64,000 nucleotides of DNA from Anagrus nilaparvatae (lineage: Eukaryota; Arthropoda; Insecta; Hymenoptera; Mymaridae): NCBI GenBank assembly GCA_022575985.1, contig JAKSXM010000288.1:4553501-4617500 (forward strand), written 5' to 3'. The position numbers were made by a program, and so were the translations under genes. Of the stretch, positions 58,107-64,000 are shown piece after piece. How positions within the stretch are numbered: the stretch's first letter is position 1; the number at the start of each line of letters is the position of its first letter. The notes below the pieces were generated by a model that saw only the letters and a program-made list of their open reading frames with translations, was not told the DNA's origin and did no database searches.

Positions 58107-61100
58107 GACTTATTTCTTACTTTATTTAAAAGTAAATCAAATATGAATCAAAAATTTTATGTTTTCCTGAAAATAAATAAGAAAATTATTTAAATTAAGA
58201 AAACTTACTATTGCGAATATTGTTTTGTTTTTTATTAATAAAACAAAAGTTAATTTAAAATGAAAATAATATTATGGATTTATAAATTGTATACTGCAGG
58301 TTTTAGATACCTGCTCTTACAATCCCTACTGCAATACAAATCATATCTTATTATTTTACTTTATTTATTTAACTAAGAATTACTTTGTAAAAGTAAATTA
58401 ATTAGAATACAAATAAAAAAAAAAATCTCTGTATACATACTTGAAAAAAAAAATTTTTTTTTAAGTACAATAAATATAAAAGATTTAAGGTACTCGTACC
58501 AGCACTTGAACAACTTAAAAATCCTTTAATGTCTTCCAAAGATAATCATTTAATATTTTTTTTAAATTAAGCATTCAAGTCTCCGCTTTAACATTCCCCA
58601 GTTTTTTAAATTTTAAGCTAACAAATAATGTGCAAAAAATCAAAATCTGAACTATCGTTCATGTACTGATAGGAGTACCTTACTGTATTTATTGAAGATA
58701 AAAACAATAAAATAAAGTTGAAAATTGTTTTACAATAAAATATATTATAGTTATTGTAGTATAAATATTTTTTTAGTCTTATCAGTTACTAAAGATTAAA
58801 ATGATATTTATCAAATCATATATTTCACATTCATATATATTCTTGACTCAAAAGAAACATATAAGCAAAATATCTTAAATATAGGTTAGGATTTCAAGTT
58901 ACATTACATAATAATTACATATTTGCATGAATTAAAAATAAATTTAGTTGGCATAATCTATTTCTTTAATAAAAGGCCTATTATAAAAAATTAATAAAAC
59001 TTACCATTTTTATTTTCTTTATTTTTTAATTACTTGTTGATTAGTTTCATTATTGTAAGAACTCTTTTGTTTACACTTAAAAGAAGTTGCAATACACATA
59101 AATATATTTGTTGAAAATAAAAATTGATACTCTATTTGTAATTTTTACTTTTTATTGATAAATTAAAATATGTAAATATTTATTTATAAAGAATGTTATT
59201 TTTTATTACTTAAAACCGGTTTGATTGATTGTTTATTTCTATTTTTAATATCAAGATTCAAGGCAGCGTTGTTGCACGATGAATAGTATATAGTAACTTT
59301 TGTAAAAATCTGGTTACATATACATGACCAACTTCAGACGCAATAATATGCCATGGCGGGTAATTTAACAATAGTAAAAAAAGCAAAGTTTGTTTATTTT
59401 ACTAAAAATATAATCATCAAATAAAAATAAAAGATAAATATTTGTTCGATTATTTTTCTTTAAATTATGCTACAATCTCGGCTACAATTTAGTTAAAAGT
59501 TTTAAAAAAAACAAATTTATGGTAATTAAATATTATTTTCTATGAATTGTTATATTTTATGTATTCATATAATTTTTGTAATTGTTAATTCTTCAATTTT
59601 ATATAAAATTATAAACAATACATTTTAGTCGATAAATTATTTTAATAGTTAAAATTATAATAAAATGATAAGCTTTCATTTTTAGCTATTCAGGTGAAAT
59701 CTAGTAACGTAATAGTAAAAGTACAAGTAGTACATTCTTAACCGGCTCATAGAAATGTTTATTTTGCCAAATGCGGAGGTTTAAAGGTACGAGGCGCGTA
59801 ACACCGAGTTGCTGTAATCGCATTTGGTAATAATAAATATTTCTAGATGAGTTTATGAATGTTTTTTTTTCAATGGGCAATATTGACGACCTCTTAAAAT
59901 TGGAATATAGTCGTTATTACCCGCTAGTAAAAAAAATAATATTAAAAACGAATTTTTTTCTGGTAATAAACAGAGATTTATATTTCTGCACAAGTATTTT
60001 AAAAAATGAATCATTGTTAATGGAGCTAACGATTCTTATTTATTCAGTCTTACTTAGCCACTAAAAACATATTATCTGTCATTTTGAAGATAGAGACTAA
60101 AATTTCTTGTAAAATTTGATTAAAAAAAATCAAATTAGGCAAAAAAGTAAGGTGAAGACTAAGTAATTCATATTCAGTGACTTTAATCAGAATTGATCTA
60201 AAATTACAATTTACATAAGCTGCAAAAAAGATCTAGTTTCTTACTTCCGGGCGATCTTTTTTTCGCTTAATAAAAAACTATGTGTTGAACACGGGAACTA
60301 TGTGTTGAACTCGCTACGCTAACTCGTGAAAGCCAAATCCCATTTTTTTCCCTTATTGAATAAATAGATATTTTGTTATAAGGGAAATCATAAGTAAAAA
60401 ATTCTTAGCTACCTAAAAAACTTCTATCCTTATATATACTTGTAACTTCATTTTGAGGATAATTATAAGAAAATTGCTTATAAAATATGTCAAGAAAACT
60501 TTAAAAACATCCGAAAAATACGGTTTTTTGGTATAAAATAAATGCAACTATGTATTTACAAAATTATAAACTGATAGTAAAAAAAAAATCGCTTTAGTTT
60601 AATCTTTTTTTTCTAAAAAAAAAAAAAGGATACCAATCTGTTTATTTGCTTCAATTGTTATAGTATTGAGTATTGATATTAGTGATAAAAAAAATTTTAA
60701 ATATGATAACTATTGATATCTATTTTCTCCCTAATTACATTTCTGAATAATGAGGAAATTTATCAAAAACATTAACTATTGGAAAGTTATGATTGCATTT
60801 ATTAGGAAAAAACCACAGACTGTTACTTATCTATGGAATATCCAAATTTATTTGAGCATTTTTCAATACATTATCAATATGGGAGTATACTATTGATTCA
60901 AGATTTGGTATGGCATATCTAAATATTCATATAAATAGTTCAAATTTTTTAAGAACTCATAACAGTTTCTTAAAAAAGCTCGCGCAACAAGTTAACAGTG
61001 AAGAAAAAACAAAGTTTGTGAATTTTATAAAAAAAGGATACACAGATATTTTTTTATTTCAAAGATTTCTAATAAAAAATTTTGTATGATATATTCAAGT

Positions 61101-61288
61101 GGATTAATTTTTTTAAAAAGGGGAAAATTGTAAATTTTCAATCTCTTCCTTTAGAATCAATACAATCAAGATTTTAAAAAGTTTCAAGGAAGGTACTCAT
61201 AAAAATAAAAAATGGCTTCTGTTGGTAAGTAAAAAAGTTTTATCACCATGACAGCCATAATTTGGCGTACTTTAATTTAGCTTATTCA
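58107..61288. other. Intergenic, no gene supported
   Basis: About 3.2 kb of AT-rich DNA upstream of the LRMDA-like gene. The frame at 59855-60064 has no family features. A GC-balanced patch at about 59760-59820 ('gtacgaggcgcgtaacaccgagttgctgtaatcg') is not recognised. No inverted repeat comparable to those elsewhere was seen. Confidence 0.45.
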
Positions 61289-62151
61289 CAAAGCTGGGCA
61301 AACTGACTAGCACTTACGGTTGTTTTCAATAAAACCGATCAAAAAAATCGTTTTAAAATATCCGTAGCTCGGAAAAATTGAAGCCTGAACCTTTTTGAAA
61401 ATTTATCGCAAACAGAAATTTTTCGAACGGAACCGTTTTCAAAAAATCGGTGGAACAGATTTTAGAAAGACTGATCGGTTTAAAAATTTTTATGAAGATG
61501 GAAAAATTTTTTAATTTTTCATTTTTAATTAATTATTCGTTTAAAAAAAAATTAAAACGGAATTTTCAATTTTTGCAAATCATGAAAATTTGCTTTCGTT
61601 TTCATTTTCTTTTATTTTTTTACGTTCCTTAGGATATCAGATACCAATTACAAAATATCATTGATTACTGATTCAAAACATATTTTTTTCTTAAGTTCAT
61701 CAAGTTTACTAAAAAATTTTAAACTTTTACTTATAATTATTATGGAAATTAAAATTAAATAAAATATCCTATGGTTTATAAGTTCGAAATTTAATATTTT
61801 TTTTTAGAAGTACATCACATTTTCTTATTTTTTAAATTCAAGTCTAGGCTATATTTTTATATTAGATAATAGAAGAAAAAAAAATGAGAGCAAATTTTCA
61901 TGATTTGCAAAAACGGTTAAGACCGTTTTGAATTTTTTTAAACGAATTATTAAAAACGCAAAGTTTTAAAATTATTTCGTTACCAATAAAATCCATTCCA
62001 CTGATTTTTGAAAACGGAATATTCCAAAAAATTTTAATTTACGGATAATATTCCGAAACGGATAATACGCCAAACTGATACGTTTTCAAATTACCCAGAA
62101 GAAATGGAAACGAGAACTGCGTGCCAGAATCGCTGTTTTTGCCCAGCTCTG
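61289..62151. mobile_element. 860-bp non-autonomous hAT-like element
   Basis: The ends CAAAGCTGGGCAAA and TTTTTGCCCAGCTCTG are inverted and match the CAGAGCTGGGCAA-type termini of hAT transposons, with the left end mutated at one base. The interior is AT-rich with several 'aaacggt/accgtttt' blocks and no transposase. No eight-base target duplication can be made out. A frame at 61450-61632 is not credible. Confidence 0.6.
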
Positions 62152-63278
62152 TGCCAAGTTACAAGCAAGACCAAATACTTTATAATTTGCTTTTTTTATT
62201 TTAAAAAATATTGAGAAATACTTAATTTTCTTTAAGTCATAGTTTTTCACTGTATTAATTTCCCAAGAGACTTTGATAATATTTTAAAGATTTTTGAACA
62301 GATTTTTGAAAAAAATAAATTACCGAGAAGGTGCCTGATTATTAACTTTCCGGAGCTTGGACGCCTAATACGCTAAAATTGACACCAAAATAGCACAATT
62401 AATATGAAATTTTGAAACTATGAAATTTTTTTGTGCATTGCAATAAATTTTTATTTGAAGAATGCCACTAGTGGCTTAAAAAATATTTTTGAAATGTCAA
62501 AACGAGCGCTTTTTAAAACTTGTACAGGCATTTCTTGATATCCATACGGTAATCAGAAACAGGATATCTCTTAACATATACTAATTCCTTATCTTCCGCG
62601 ATAATATTATTCTTTTTTTTCAAAAAATTTTTATTCTTACTTTCTCACTCTTATATACTTTCGGTTAAAAATTTAGGCGTAATTTTAACAGCCAAGTCTT
62701 ACACACGAGTTTCACACCCAAGCGGACAAAGAGTCTTTTTAAGGTGGTACATTATACTAAATCCGCCATTTTGTTTGCATTTTTTTCGATTTCTGAATTA
62801 TCGACGCTACATACATATGTAAAATCGTATATGTATTAGTATAATATTAGGTTATTTACATACTTTTTATTTAATTATTTAATAATTAGGTAATGAAACA
62901 AGGAAAACAAATTGGAAATATAATCTTTGAGCTTTTATTTACCATATTATTTAAGTTTCATTAATCTGTGTAATCGCAATCATACTTTTCACAAGCTTCA
63001 AAGATGATTTTACATAAGAGCAATGTTAAACTACCTACACTTTTTTCTTGATTAAATAATAATTAGGCAACCAAAGTTGTAAAAGAAAGTTTATTTCATT
63101 TTTTAAAGACTTTATCTTTATATTTTATAAGTTTTATTCATTTCTGTTATCATAAATTTTTAGTAATGTAACACCTTAAGGACACTCGGTCTTTTAACTT
63201 CTTACTTAGATTTAATCTCCCCTATAGCTATTTTCAATTGCCAATGCTTTTTTATAAAACGGTTATTTCTTTTTTAAG
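62152..63278. other. Upstream region of the third F-box gene
   Basis: AT-rich. By analogy with the two paralogues, a tiny first exon (about 13 bases, ATG plus three codons and one base) should lie within a few hundred bases left of 63279, but I could not single it out. Confidence 0.4.
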
Positions 63279-64000
63279 GTCAATTGGAAAGGAACATTGG
63301 CTGCCTGAATGATGACTGTCTGATTCAAATTTTTGAATACTTGGAATTTGACGAAATATTGACGATGGAGCTAGTATGCAAGAGATGGAACGAAATTTCA
63401 AAGCGTTTGTGGAATAAAATGCTGAATATTCGCTTAAATCATAAAATACCATCAATTCAATATTTTTATTTTGATAGCCCTTTATTTAAAAAGCAAAAAA
63501 TTAAGAATACTAATTTACTTAAAAATATTTTTAGAAGATCTAAAAATTACTTAGTTGAACTTTATTTAATTTATAATACGTCTTTTGACATACCACAAAT
63601 GATTGAAGAAGTAAAGCGATGTAAAAATATAACGCGATTGATCATTGATAATGATTATTATAGTTATTCTCAATTCACTGATAAAAATCTATCAGTTTTA
63701 TTTAAGAACTTGAAAAACTTAAGCAGTATCTCTTTAATAGGATTATGCATAGTTGGAAACTGCTTATTGAAACTAAGAGCAAAAAATATTCAAGAATTAT
63801 CCGTCTCGCAATGTCCATTTGAAAAAATTAAATATTTTTATACTTTTTTATCAAACCTAAAAAACTTGAAACGGTTTAAAATTTATTACACTAATGAATT
63901 AAACCTAAATGACTTAACATTCAACAGAATGTTAGATGCTTTAATTTCAAGTAAATGCAAAGACATAATTGAATTTTCTGAATACATTTTTTCACAACGG
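63279..64000 (+). CDS. F-box/LRR protein, partial (runs off window)
   Basis: The frame is open from the acceptor (ttttttaag before 63279) to the window edge, 240 codons, in the same phase-1 arrangement as the paralogue at 13867-15452. The F-box is LNDDCLIQIFEYLEFDE followed by ELVCKRWNEISKRLW. Leucine-rich repeats follow (LVELYLIYNTSF, ITRLIIDNDYY, LSSISLIGLCIVG, LKRFKIYYTNELNLNDL). No stop or frameshift appears in the visible part. It lies about 48 kb from and opposite in orientation to the other two copies. Expected role: SCF substrate adaptor; substrate unknown. A minus-strand frame over 63252-63455 is its shadow. Confidence 0.85.

Noticed and set aside
59855..60064. 69-residue plus-strand frame (MNVFFSMGNIDDL...)
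   Set aside because: Hydrophobic, AT-driven composition, no homology recalled, no splice context; chance length in this base composition.

Overview
The window is AT-rich nuclear DNA from an insect, most likely a hymenopteran and probably a parasitoid wasp. Introns are short with GT-AG ends. The receptor at 35.8-39.0 kb is an insect-type seven-transmembrane odorant receptor that opens with the hymenopteran-style 'IGIWPL' motif. The water-channel gene at 42-44 kb has the insect-only entomoglyceroporin pore. The parasitoid assignment is inference from AT content, expanded protease and F-box families and repeat load; nothing in the sequence names the species.

Layout. 0-27.9 kb: a broken tandem segmental duplication carries secreted S1 serine protease genes. 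There are three complete two-exon genes on the minus strand (2.9-4.8, 16.6-17.7 and 24.9-26.0 kb) and one deleted remnant (2.0-2.3 kb). The two duplicated copies have a non-trypsin S1 pocket; the copy at 2.9 kb keeps the trypsin Asp. Between them lie an intact F-box/LRR gene (13.9-15.5 kb) and a decayed paralogue (11.4-12.9 kb). 28-35.5 kb: gene-poor repeat territory with 24-bp and 255-bp satellites, G-rich minisatellites and several non-autonomous elements. 35.8-39.0 kb: odorant receptor, five exons, minus strand. 42.1-44.2 kb: entomoglyceroporin, six exons, plus strand. 44.7-49.2 kb: THAP-domain gene, plus strand, with a degraded 3' end. 51.9-53.0 kb: a glutamine/asparagine-rich, possibly BEN-like gene, minus strand. 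55.9-58.1 kb: LRMDA-like leucine-rich repeat gene, three exons, minus strand. 63.3 kb to the end: a third F-box/LRR gene, plus strand, running off the window.

The most striking property is the number of long inverted repeats (foldback or MITE-like units of about 0.2 to 3.6 kb). Many carry internal minisatellites, several are nested, and some sit in introns. A few can be polarised because the window also holds the empty site: inside the other arm of the same palindrome, or in the other copy of the segmental duplication. A second repeat family, seen three times, has short subterminal inverted repeats, a central minisatellite whose unit differs between copies, and a 3' hairpin. That is the layout of Helentron-derived HINE/DINE-1-like elements.

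The genes do not form a pathway. They are separate environmental-interface and housekeeping genes (secreted proteases, ubiquitin-ligase adaptors, chemoreceptor, solute channel, DNA-binding proteins) in a repeat-rich neighbourhood. Exon joins were made by hand from splice consensus, reading frame and comparison between paralogues within the window; no alignment or database search was run.
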